This document shows positions 22,811 to 33,885 of a DNA stretch of 64,000 bases, piece after piece. The notes below the pieces were generated by a model, which was given only the letters and a program-made list of their open reading frames with translations, was not told the origin of the DNA and did no database searches. The position numbers and the translations under genes were made by a program. The DNA is from Dermacentor variabilis (Eukaryota; Arthropoda; Arachnida; Ixodida; Ixodidae), in NCBI RefSeq assembly GCF_050947875.1, contig NC_134569.1, positions 203,788,127 to 203,852,126 of the forward strand, in the 5' to 3' direction. Within the stretch, counting starts at the first letter, position 1. Every line of letters starts with the position of its first letter.

Positions 22811-24530
22811 ACGTAGCCCTCCTCAAACTTTCCCGCCTCCTAGACACCGTCCCAGGGATATTCCATGCTCTATATGCAGATGATATCACACTGTGGACGA
22901 GAGGCGCGATCACAGGTGAACAGGTGGCCCGTCTTCAGGAGGCGGTCAACATCATCGAACGGTACCTCAACACTTGCGGCCTCCACTGTGCTCCAGATAA
23001 ATCCGAGCTGTTAGTACTCGGGGCACGCACCCGGGGCCGGCCCCCAAGCCACGACGCACCGTACCCACAAGTCCTTCTTCAGGGAGTCCCGATACCGAAG
23101 GTCGACTCACTTCGAGTCCTCGGGGTCCATATACACAAGGACGGGTCCGGCTCCGCCACGCTCCCCAGGCTACACAACACCGTGGAACGGCTTACTCATC
23201 TGATACGACGGGTGGCCAATCGCCGCAATGGCCTCAAAGAGCACGACACTTTGCACATGGTACAAGCCCTCCTTTACAGCCGCATTACATACGGAACTCC
23301 TAGACAGCCGAGAAACAAAAGCTGAACCTTCTAATAAGAAAGGCCACGAAGCTCGCCCTAGGACTACCGACAACCGCCTCCACTGACCGATTGCTTCGCA
23401 TGGGAGTTCACAACTCCTGGGAAGAACTCGCGGAAGCGCACCTCATCAACCAGATCGAGAGACTCAAGCTCACAACCACAGGTCGAGCAATCCTCCGACG
23501 CACAGGATACGCAACCAATCTAGAACACGATGGAGAACGCAAGGAAAAGATCCCATGAAAGCTGCGAGAATGTCTACAAGTTCTTCAGATCCCTCGGAAC
23601 ATGCATCCAGAACACCATCGAGGCAGATGGCTCGCCAGGGTAAACGCCATCAGACACAAGCACCGTAACGACCCGCAGGCGCGCTACTTGGATGCAGCCA
23701 AGTAACCGGGCCGAAACGCCTTCGCCATCAGCGTCACAGACTACAGGGGGACGACACTGGCGTTGGCGACAATTCTCGCCAAACGCGCGGAGACAGCTCA
23801 GGAGGCCGCTATAGCACTTGCCACCCATACAAGCGAGGATTCCATAGTGGTCTTCACCGACTTTCAAACAGCTACACGCAACTACATGAAGGGCAGGATC
23901 TCCATCAAAGCGATCAACTTACTGAAACGTGGCGATACTCCTTCCCCTTACACCTGCATCATGTGGGTACCGGGACACGAGGGACTCGAGGGGAATGAAG
24001 CGGCACACACCGCGGCCCGCGCAAGCACCCACCGGGCTTCCCCACACGACATTCTAGACAGGTCCCAACCACCCAAATCAGAGGAGGAAACGGAAAAAAT
24101 ACCGTTAACTTACCAAGCACTATCGACTTGGACGCAGGGTGTACCCTCCACCACATCACAAACTAACAAGAAACGAAGGCACCGACTACAGGCGACTCCC
24201 GAGCAATACCTTTACCCAGGGAAGCTTACTGCATCATTTCCACCCGCCGCTATACAGCTACATCTGTCCACACTGCAACGTGCCAGACACCCTGGCGCAC
24301 CTCCTCATGCAGTGCAAGAACGCCCGAGCAAGCATCACAGCGCCACAACTAATAGCAACAGACGCAGACGCAAACCTCCTCGCTGAAACGTGGGAGGCTG
24401 CGATCTCCAAGCCGGACCTGGTCGACCAGCGCGAATTCGTCGCCCGGGCCCGGAGGGCGATCCAAGCCAGAGGGTTCCTGGAATAAGGGTCCCTCCACCT
24501 CGACTGACCAATCACTACTTCAAATAAGGG

Positions 24531-24560
24531 TTTCTCTCTCTCTCTCTCTCTCTCTCTCGG
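24531..24560. repeat. (TC)n tract at LINE 3' end
   Basis: About 13 CT dinucleotides after AAGGGTTT lie about 45 bp past the LINE stop codon. They probably represent the element's own 3' terminal repeat, used in place of a poly(A) tail in some I-group LINEs. Confidence 0.8.
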
Positions 24561-26250
24561 TACGTGTTTCATCAAAGGACCATCTTTTTGTGTAAAGGAA
24601 CGCCTATTCATGTAATCTCAACTTTCTGGCTTTTCGATGATCGCTTGACGCCTGTTTACGCTATAACTTGCTTAGCTATTTAAGTTTGCCGACGAAGGCC
24701 GAGCCACCTGTCGCAGCAGAAGCTGAACAACGGGACGACGAGGTACAGGCACCCTGTAAGACAGCGTACTTCGCGCCTTTGAAACCGGTCGGGGCACAGC
24801 ACGGTACTGGCGTGGCCAATAACCGAATAATTCTTTTAACCACATTGAGCCGACGCTTCCGCTTCGCGTCGTAGGCCTTGTTTAGAGTCGGCAGTGCTCA
24901 AATCACCAGCGACTGCGTTTCCGGTGCTCGTATATTGACAGTCCTAATTGCATTGCCGGAGGTTCGCTCATTATTTTGCCTGTGCGAAAAGGCTTGGTTA
25001 AGGCGTCGCCACTGCCATGTTAGGGAGAGAAAAATTGTTTGGTAAACCGGGATGAACGTAAAACACACGTCTTCTCTAGGTCGTTGCTCCGGGCGACCTG
25101 ATACCTCACTCGATTCCCCGCCTGTCCTTCATAGGAGTCATCGCCTCTCTGCTCTCGCGCTTGCCGCCAGCGCAGGCTCTTGTTACTTGAGTGCGTATCC
25201 GGTGAAGGTATGCGTTTGGGAGGTGCTTTTAACATGGAGCAGCGGTGTCTGGCTGGATGTCGAACTCGAGACGAATTAATTTCATTCATATTTTTTGTTC
25301 TACCTTTGGCTAGCGTAATGCCTGTCGCTGACTTGCGATAGCGCTGCAATGCATAATAATAATGCGCTCCCAGATCTTAGTTTTCCATTTCGCTCTCTTC
25401 AAAGTGCGGCCGCGGTAGCAGTGATCCAGCGAACTGCATTGATATTTCAGTGGCATGAATACAATATGCACACTTCATCGTTACCTCGGTGAATTAGCTG
25501 GAAAAGCGGCGAATGACACTGAGCACGCTGTACAGTGCCACGAGAGGGCGAGCTACCCGAATACCGAGCCGAGAGTTTTCCAGTACGAATTACTGGCGAC
25601 GTCTTCACGTCATTAACATCCACCGCCTCGTTTGCTGTAGCCAACAAAAGAAAAAAAAAAGAAACGAAAAACACCGCCATTTCCACAAGTGTTTTGATAT
25701 CTATATACGAAATAAGGGGTGGGAGTGCCCGAAGTCAGTTTGGAGCAATTTTTGGAGCAAGTAAAATTGCACTTTCGAGCAATTTGGAGCAGGACAATCT
25801 GAATTTTGGCAGAAAATGGAATATGCAATATGACAACGCAATTCGAAACCAGGACGAAACAGAAAAAAACAACACGAGCGCTGTACTGCAACTGCCTTAA
25901 CTCTATCGTTAACGCAGGAAAATGGGCGTTTTTATAGGTCTCGGAAAAAAAGGATTTACCACTACAAATAATATCCCAGCACACATTGCAGCATAGCATA
26001 TTGTGCATAATGAAATGCTCTTTCCGAAAACCTACGTTGCCAAGAAAAAGTTATTAGGCAGAACATAAAAATTTTAGCATGGGCCACTTTTGCTGCCGGT
26101 TGATAAAAACAATAAAAAATATGGAATCTACAAAAAAAAAACATTAATATCAATGGAAATTGAGAATATGCACTTCAAAGATAAATAACCCAGGAGTGGT
26201 TTCTGAAAAAATACACATTATCAGTACACTGACGTTCTTCGGATGCAAAA
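24561..26250. other. Unassigned noncoding stretch
   Basis: No coherent domain. At 25735-25800 the word GGAGCAATTT recurs (TTTGGAGCAATTTTTGGAGC, then GAGCAATTTGGAGCAGG), suggesting the tail of a dispersed repeat with short internal reiteration. Poly(A) tracts occur at 25647 and 26131. Confidence 0.4.
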
Positions 26251-26264
26251 AAGAAATTAAGACC

Positions 26265-26620
26265 AGTTCATCACACATGTCATGTGGTGAAGCAGTTCCT
26301 GGATTTTGAGAAGCATAGGTGCACTCCGCACTCTTCCCACAAAACGTCTGGTTTTTGGCCTACTTGAGGTCCTCGTAACACATATTGCAGTTCTGCCTTT
26401 TCGGCATCTTCTGAGGATGATCCGATGAGAAGTCCAAGGAAAGTACTTCATCAGTTCGTCTATAGTCATGCAACTCTTCCAGGACCGATCGCTCTCAGCG
26501 TAGCTGGGCAACTACAAGGTTACTCATCCAAGCATATCTGTTTGCACTTTTGCAGGATGTCTTTATCACCTGTCCAGAGAAGAAGAGTAGAAAGTAATCC
26601 CACGCCATTGTAAACTGTCT
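26265..26620 (-). pseudogene. Decayed coding trace, possibly transposase C-terminus
   Basis: Minus-strand reading in shifting frames gives LLSTLLLWTGDKDILQKCKQ (about 26610-26550) and later a cysteine-rich end: CNMCYEDLK, TFCGKSAECTYASQ, then MCDELV (26400-26270). The spaced CxxC pairs followed by a final C recall the cysteine-rich tail of DDE transposases such as piggyBac, but spacing is not decisive. Frame changes show it is inactive. A host-gene pseudogene is the alternative. Confidence 0.25.
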
Positions 26621-26800
26621 TGCACTGATCCGTAGTGCCTGGCCGAGATGTGATACGGGCGGCCGCCTCCTTGGCGTGAACGGAAGTTTCTTTGCTGCCG
26701 ATGGCAGCACATCATAACCAAGCGAAGCACGTACCCTGAAGATAATTAGCAGAGCTCTCATGTCGCGCAAAAAGATCGGCGGATAAACACGCACAAGGAA

Positions 26801-27039
26801 TAATAATAATATTTGGGGTTCTACGTGCCAAAACCACTTTCTGATTATGAGGCACGCCGTAGTGCAGGACTCCGGAAATTTTGACCACCTGGGGTTCTTT
26901 AACGTGCACCTAAATCTAAGCACACGGGTGTTTTCGCATTTCGCCCCCATCAAAATGCGGCCGCCGTGGCAGGGATTCGATCCCGCAACCTCGTGCTCAG
27001 CAGCCCAACACCATAGCCACTGAGCAACCACGGCGGGTG
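26801..27039 (-). mobile_element. Ruka-type tRNA-derived SINE, nearly complete
   Basis: Read on the minus strand it starts with a tRNA-like head: CCCGCCGTGGTTGCTCAGTG, which contains an A-box-like TGGTTGCTCAGTGG, and then a B-box-like GGTTGCGGGATCGAATCCC. A body with CATTTTGATGGGGGCGAAAT and GTGCACGTTAAAGAACCCC follows, and it ends in a short (TTA)n tail (26801-26811 on the plus strand). It is flanked by an 11-bp target duplication CGCACAAGGAA (26790-26800 and 27040-27050). The sequence matches what I know of Ruka, a SINE abundant in ixodid ticks, and supports tick origin. Transcription would be by RNA polymerase III, with mobilisation by a LINE. Confidence 0.9.
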
Positions 27040-27050
27040 CGCACAAGGAA

Positions 27051-30000
27051 GGAGACAGCTGAAGACCGTAAAGGAAACTCGCCGGTGAACAGCGGCGGAT
27101 ATGCCACGCTTACTCAAAATATTGTCGTAGTCAGAACTTGAATCTGCAATACTGTCATCTTTGGAAGCATAACTCGAGTCCTCATCGCTAAATTGAAGTG
27201 CGGGTGCAGCATAATTTCAAGCACGGCGCTTTTCTCGCGACGCAGCTGCACGGGACGACCACATGGGGAGCGACTTACTATAACTGCGCAGTGATACCGG
27301 CAGCACCCTTTGCCTAGATTTTACGAGAGAAGCCAAACCGAAACTCTTGGAAACTGGTTGAAAACTTGGAAACTGGTTGAAAATGCCAGGTCCACATGTT
27401 GGACATGCGGCGGATCTTCAGAAATGCCCTTTGGCGGAATGAAACGACTCGAACTCCAAACTGAAGCTCACTAGGGAACAGCTGGCGTCATTTTCGGTTG
27501 ATTATCACCGATAAGCACTGTCGCACGGCAGAGCTGGCGATATAATTTATTTCTTGACTTGCTGGGAGTCATCTGACAACACAATTCTGATGCTAGTGCA
27601 GCGTAATGCTGAGCGGGCGCATGCTCTTATCTCGAGCGCGGCAATCAGGCGCGCGCGAAGGAAGAACAGCGGAGAGCAAACCCGCTGTCTTCCGTCGCGA
27701 GGAAGGGCCTGAGACAATGGGTAGGAAGGAGGAGGGGTGCTCAGTCAGCAACTGTTCATTTCGCGTCCATGCGCAAGGAAAACTGACGATGGCGGCTAAA
27801 TCTCGCGCGCCATATATGGAGGAAAGCGGGGAGGCAGCGCGGGAGGGAGGGCGGCCCGCGGGCGGCTTCGTATCTCGAAAGGGATCTGCAGACGGCTCGT
27901 ACCTTTGTGTGCGCTGTCTCTCCGTCGCTTAGTTCACGCTGAAACTTCGCTCGCTGCCGCACTTTCTCACTCCAGCGTTCTGACAGCGAGTGCGCGCTGT
28001 GATCGAATGAATTGTGTTGCACGTTTTCTTGTGCGCGCGTTACACCAGGTTCTTTAATTTAGTAAGCGAATGTTTGCAAGCTTATACGGCCGATAAAACT
28101 ATTTTTCCGCTTTCCGCTGTCACAGATTTACCTTTCCGGCGGAACTGCGACCTTTTTAAAAATCCATTTGTACATAATAGACCAGGGCGATTCCAAAGCA
28201 CCTAATGCTTCACTTCCTGGTACCACGTAAAAATTATTCCAATCTGTTTTATTCCAAGTCCTCCATTACCCTTCCTCAAGGTCAAAATGGTGCAGGCCTC
28301 GCCCACATGGACATGAAAAAACACATTGGAATAGCTTTACGCTATACCAGCCTTGGGAGAGAGACGCCTCCCCGCTTAATCAGCTCCGGTGCACGTCTCC
28401 ATATATCTAGTTCGCTCATGGCACCCTCAGCCTACTTTTCGTTGTTTTGCGCCTCAGCTAGGAGGCACGGCACACCTAGATCCGTTCAACCGCATTTTCG
28501 TGCACTGTAAGTTCTACAATTACAGCCGCGCTGGCCGTTCCGACAACAGCGATGACGGCTCGAAGTGGCCGACGCCACGCCGGCCACTTGCTGGAAGCGC
28601 CGAAAAGTCCTTCGTTATAAGCGCGAAAATAACGAGAAACTGTGCGGGTGGCTCCGTCGCGCATCATGTGGAATGCGAACGGCTGCACCATTTTTCGGCA
28701 AACGATTCCGCTCGCCGTTCGCGGCTGCTGCCGCAGCACACGTGCCGAAGCCGCTCTATAGCGCAGCGTGACGCCATTTTTGTTCAATTTTCTGTGTTTT
28801 ACGCAGTTTGGCGCGGGAATTTCGGTTTGTGTCGAAATGGCGCAATTGGCGCAGGAGCCCAACCCCTGCCAAATGTGTTACACAACATTTGGTGTTGGCC
28901 ACCCGTTCTCCATGCGGAACGCTCGAATGGAACGGCAGTTTAAAAAAAAAATGCATAAGAGTTCCAAAGTAATGTCAGCTAGAAAAACTATCAACATTTG
29001 CGCAATGAAATCTTAGCAACTAATCACTAAAGGTTCTTTTTTCTTGTTTTCTTTTTCTCGTATTCTTCGCGCACGCAATAACATCATCCGCCCTGCCACC
29101 AGGTAATCGGCACCGAGTACTCCGAGCACCATCAACATATGCGAATTGCCCACTGCCAAACGCTTCATGCAGACGTCTTCGTGGCGCCTGCCATCCCCGT
29201 CCCGCTCCTCAGAATTCTCTCGTCGGGACGCCAACCGAGCCGAAATGGCCTGTGGCTTGTTTAGTCTGCTCGCGACGGTGGATCCGATTCAAACCCGTGC
29301 CAGCTGAGTACCCCCGACGACGGCGCCTCACCGGCGCTCGTCGAACCACTCAGCCGGCAGCGTCACGTACATGAGTCCCGCCTCGCGTATTCTCTCACAG
29401 CAGCCCGATCGACGCTGCGAGTCTGTCTACAGGAAAATGGGTGGTCGAAATAGAGCAACGAGTTTTGAAGCTTGGGGCACTGGGCGCGTTAAGTTGCCGG
29501 GCTCCCAACTCCAGAGCCGCGCCCTCGAGCGCGCTCGGGCGCGACTATAGGCGTCGCGACGCCTTCGGCGCGTAGCTTAATGGCGATTTCAGGCGAGTGC
29601 TCCGGGGAACACCAACGCGTCATCTTGCTTCCGCTATAGCATTTCGCGCGCTTCAAGAACAAGGCACCACTGACAAGCCGTTGCACTTCTTGGTCGACAA
29701 TGACGAGCTCTAAAGGTACTCGACATGCTGCGACGGAGGCATCAACGGTGACTTATGTTTGTGATGCAAGCCGTTCGCGCTGCTATAAGTAGGTGCCGCT
29801 ACACATACACAATCGTTTCTGCTCGACGGTATGCCCACGCCCTCCTGCGATTGCAGCATCGCCGGAGAATTTAGAGCCCTTATGTTTTGAGGCACTCGGA
29901 ATTATGTGGTCAACGAATTACGTGGCCAACCGAAGAAAGACTATTCGGTTGCGTAACAGTGCGTCTGACATGCGGTAATGGTGCAGTTTCGCGCGAATCA

Positions 30001-30806
30001 AGAGTGCACATGCGAAACTAAACCGCGCCAACTGCGACTCCAGAGGGTCAAAGTGCAAGGAGGGCAGGGGAAGCACGTTACCTTGCCGTAGCAGGCACGA
30101 GCTCCCGCCTGCCATCTACCAGGCTGGAGCGCGAAAGAGCGCACCGGAAGTCGCTGGCGGACGATAAGCTTACTTAGAGAGCGCTCTACCGACTCGAGTG
30201 CGATCGAGTTCCTTAACTCAACGCGTTCGCTGTCATTACAAGATACAGGGCCAGGCGAAACCATGAGAGTAATTAACATACGAGACAGTGCTTGCTAATC
30301 CACACGCTGCAACTTTGAGGAACCCAAGCAAAACGCTTGTACTGTTTTTAGAGGCGTTGCCTTCGCGTCCCGGCCTCCTTCCCATTTTATTATTTTGTTC
30401 TTTCGCTACTTTTCACGAGGGTGCGCGTCGCTTCCCATTCAGAAGAATCGCTAGATTACTACTCGCGTCGCTGGCTGTGTGGCGATTACATACGTATAGA
30501 TGAAAATCATTAATAACAGTTCCCGCGATTTAACCTCCGGCCAAGCTCAGTACTAGACTTACAGCGCTATGATTAGTAATTTGAAGTTATCTGGATGCGC
30601 AAGGTAAGCAATTAAAAAAAGATTATTATAGACATGTTTCCTATAAAGAAATGAAACATTCGGCTGGCTTATCAGCAGCCAGAGGGAGACAAAAATTTTG
30701 TATACACGAAAGGCCACAGAGAGGTATACGCCTACCATGCAACTGGGTAACAACGATGTGCCTCAGAAAAAAAAACGAATTGGATCCGGAAAGCAATTGA
30801 AGTACT
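27051..30806. other. Unassigned stretch with several GC-rich islands
   Basis: No domain is supported. Notable pieces: an exact tandem duplication of a 19-bp unit CTTGGAAACTGGTTGAAAA-type (27345-27382); a GC-rich block 27600-27960; and a probable repeat at about 28480-28950, where long overlapping open frames on both strands and ACGCCATTTTTG/GGCGCAATTGGCGCAGGA words suggest repetitive origin. A G-rich purine stretch occurs near 27720. No splice-consistent gene model could be built. Confidence 0.35.
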
Positions 30807-30810
30807 ATAT

Positions 30811-31229
30811 TGACACGTGTACTTATCTTTATCGGGCGACCACGTGTCGCCTCCTAACAAATGTAATCGCACAGCGCGGGACGCGCCTGCATGTATCCGA
30901 AGTTTCTGGAAAGTTATCGATGCTTCTACCCGGCTGTCTGTTGTCGCCGAACCTTGTGCTATCTGATTTCATCGCGTTACGCGAATGGTGTAGAACTTTG
31001 TGGAAGGCACGCGGGTCTGAACGATTAGTCTGGAACATTCGACGACTGCTGTATATAATCCGACGCGCTTGACCCGCTGATCGGATTTTCGACGATCGCC
31101 GACTGTGTTCACCGCTCTTGTTGTGCTTTAAGTGTAGCCTCTTTTGTGGGCAGAGGTTCGCTCAATAAAAGCTAGTTTTGCCTTTCACAGTACTGCTACT
31201 GTGTTCTTTGACGTCACGACCACGTGACA
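30811..31229 (+). mobile_element. Solo LTR (Ty3/gypsy-like), 419 bp
   Basis: It begins TGACACGTG and ends CACGTGACA (TG...CA ends within a short inverted repeat) and is flanked by ATAT on both sides (30807-30810 and 31230-31233), a 4-bp target duplication. Inside are a TATATAA box (31052-31058) and, 106 bp later, an AATAAA signal (31164-31169), the order expected of an LTR promoter and R region. No internal region or partner LTR is nearby, so it is a solo LTR left by recombination between two LTRs. Confidence 0.7.
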
Positions 31230-31732
31230 ATATCTATTTATACTTGCGCCGGTCCCTACATAAGCATGACCTGAAAGATGCTCAAGATTGTATACTTTTT
31301 TTAAGGTGCCATTCTAACTGCTACCAGCCGCCAGGTAGCAATGGCGACCTCTAAAGGAGTACTGACACTACAGAGGCTAGAAAGGTTAAGCTTCTAGCCT
31401 CTATACTGACACGAACATTTTCAGTGTTCACTCCGCACCCCCCCAGCCACCCATTTTTTCTTGCTTTTTGTGTTTCGCTTTTTCGGCATCTTCGTATGCC
31501 CTGCTCAAAACGTTCGTAGGGAGGGGCACGGCTGCGGACGTTAAAGAAAGGTTACTTCAGCTGTCACCGTAAGCGGAGGTGGCGAGGTGTAGTAGTTCAA
31601 GGCCAGTGTCGCCGAAAGATGCCAAACTAGCCCCTCTGATTGTTCACTTCTCTTGGAAACGCAGGTGGACGCTCTCTCCCCTGTTGTCCCGTCGAATACA
31701 GAATGGAGTCGGCGTTATGCACCATAGTCACT

Positions 31733-31901
<169 letters not shown>

Positions 31902-33619
31902 CGTCCCTTTAATGGCCTTCCGCCGATGATGTCGAACACATACTTAACCAAGCAGACTTGGCTAAGTAGTGTTTGATGCTAATAAATTTCGAAGATATCT
32001 CATTTTGCTACTATAGTTGTCTCGACCTAACGCACCTGCTTTATTTCATATTAGAATTCTTTCGTCGCACTAGCACTTCACTGACGTCGCGTCGCAATGA
32101 GGCAAAGTGCAATGGTGTCACTCACAAAATACAAGAATGTTGCGCGCGTTCCTTAATGCTGCGCGCGCGCGTTGAAGCCGCAGTGATCGCTGGAACGCGA
32201 ACGAGCGAGTGTATTCTGACGTCGCGATGCACCCACCGCCCTAGAACCGGTACCGAAGCTGGTTCGTAGAAACAAGCGCTGCCGCAAATTATTCAGAGCG
32301 GTGTGACGCTTACGAGCATTTTCCCTATAATGTATCGGGCTTTGTCTCGCGGTAAGGTTTGTTACTAGAACAGAGGAAATGAAGATTAAAGTTACTTTTT
32401 GTTTAATTTCTTGCAGACAGTGAGGCGCTACGACAGTGAGTGTGACGCTACGGATTTTGACATTAATGCACGTATTTGAGTCGTCGTGGCTTAGTAAGAG
32501 TTCTTAAAAATATCTAACTACGGTATTTAGATCCTTCAAAATCCGATGCAGTCCATATTTACTAATAAAAAAGAAAATTCCATAGGCCGGATTAGACGGC
32601 ATCAAACTTTATGACGTCATGCTGAGCTAGTGCGGCAACTTCGCGGCGGCGTCGCCACCCGGTGTTTGTTTCTTCTGGCTTATCAAGATTTTTCTCGCAA
32701 ATGCAGTGGCTTTCTTGACATTATAGAAGGGTAATTTATTAACTCAGCTGAAATACTTTCTTTTTTCTTTTAGCATCCCTTTAAGCCGTCGCCCTGTCTT
32801 CGCAATAATTAGGCGCCACCTATTTCACCTACTTCTCCTTACCCCCTTTCCCCAGCACCAGGCACCCAGCCGGTCTGAGAACTGGCGAACCTCCCTGTCT
32901 TTTCATCTATTTCTGCTTCCTTCATCCTCCTAGGTTAAATCGCCACTAGTTTTAATAGTAAAGCGATTGCAGCGTTTCGCATTTGCGGCTACAAAACTTT
33001 ATTACATTGAATTGAATTCTGCGGACGGCCGTGTCAATACCACGATCTCATTATGAGGTGTGTCTATCTGATTATATTATATCATTATCATTATATGCGT
33101 GTATCTGATTATGTGACTGTGGATTAATTTGAACCACCCGTGGTTGATTACTAGAAGACTTCGTAATATCATACAAAAATAATTTCGAAACAGGAGCTCA
33201 ATGGAGAAACAAAAATAAAGCAAACCAACATCGAGTTTATACAATTTCACTTCTCAAGTACAAGGGCGGGTGCATGAAGTTCGGGCAGCAATACGCGGCA
33301 ATAATGCGTAAAGGTTGCCGCGAGTTTCAAGGTGTGTGTCTTCATGCTCAACCAGCACCACTGACTCAACCGTGTTGCATCTGTTGCTTACGTCACCTAT
33401 GCATGTCACACCACATTTTATCGTACACAATGTCCCATGCCTAAACTTTAAACATTCATAAGTGTTGCGTACACTAGCTTTATTTTAAAAAAAAAGAACA
33501 GTCGCAGTTTCACCCGAAAGGCGAAGCATCGATTGCGACAGCAACGTAGTAGACAGATACGCGAAGGATAGTCGATTTATCACCCGTATAAACTCGCAAA
33601 CATTCGGCTGCAAACATAA

Positions 33620-33885
33620 TTAACAAGCATGATGTCACGCGCGCACAGGCAAACAGAAACACTTCGTACTCGATGAGCGCGGTCGCTCGCTGTCAAAACG
33701 CTGGCCTCAGGAAGAGCGGCAGCAGCAGCGAGCGAATTGATAATCGTGCTGCCGAACGCGAACTAAGCGGCGAGAAAGCAGCGCACACGAAGTTGTGAGC
33801 CCCTCGCTACACCTTAGACTGTGTACTCAAAGCAAATCGCTTTAAACCGCGCTCAGTCAAGTCATCCGCAACCGGAGTATAAAAA
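33620..33885. repeat. Repeat block with TATA box, related to 9610-9830
   Basis: Shared words with the 9.6-kb copy include GTCACGCGCGCAC, GCAAACA and GCGGTCGCTCGCTGTC, followed by GCG-rich sequence and, at 33876, TATAAAAA. The region between contains CAGCAGCAGCGAGCGA. Function is unknown. Confidence 0.35.

Larger units (their letters stand above)
21380..24560 (+). pseudogene. 5'-truncated I-group LINE: endonuclease end, RT, RNase H, CCHC tail
   Basis: Domains appear in order. The end of an APE endonuclease (TNPDLTF, then LGSDHHIIQIE; 21425-21530) comes first, then a linker to 21915. The RT N-part follows (NTSPGKDRVTNK near 22165, LRPISLTSCAGK near 22350), then RT with an intact YADD (about 22875-22890) and CGLHCAPDKSELLVLG (22975-23030). 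RNase H follows (ETAQEAAIALA, VFTDFQTATRNY, WVPGHEGLEGNEAAH; 23763-24030). A C-terminal CPHCNVPDTLAHLLMQC zinc knuckle (about 24265-24315) leads to a TAA at 24484-24486. The 3' end has a TC tract (24533-24558). Frame changes, internal stops and a foldback at 22733-22810 disable it. Same family as 4870-6110. Confidence 0.85.

Noticed and set aside
26960..27039. Possible tRNA gene
   Set aside because: The A- and B-box-like sequences belong to the tRNA-derived head of the Ruka SINE, which continues into a SINE body and has a target duplication. No cloverleaf or anticodon stem is intact.
28389..28943. 184-codon plus-strand and 128-codon minus-strand open frames
   Set aside because: They overlap in a GC-rich block with repeat-like words and show no domain. 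A long frame on both strands points to composition rather than coding.
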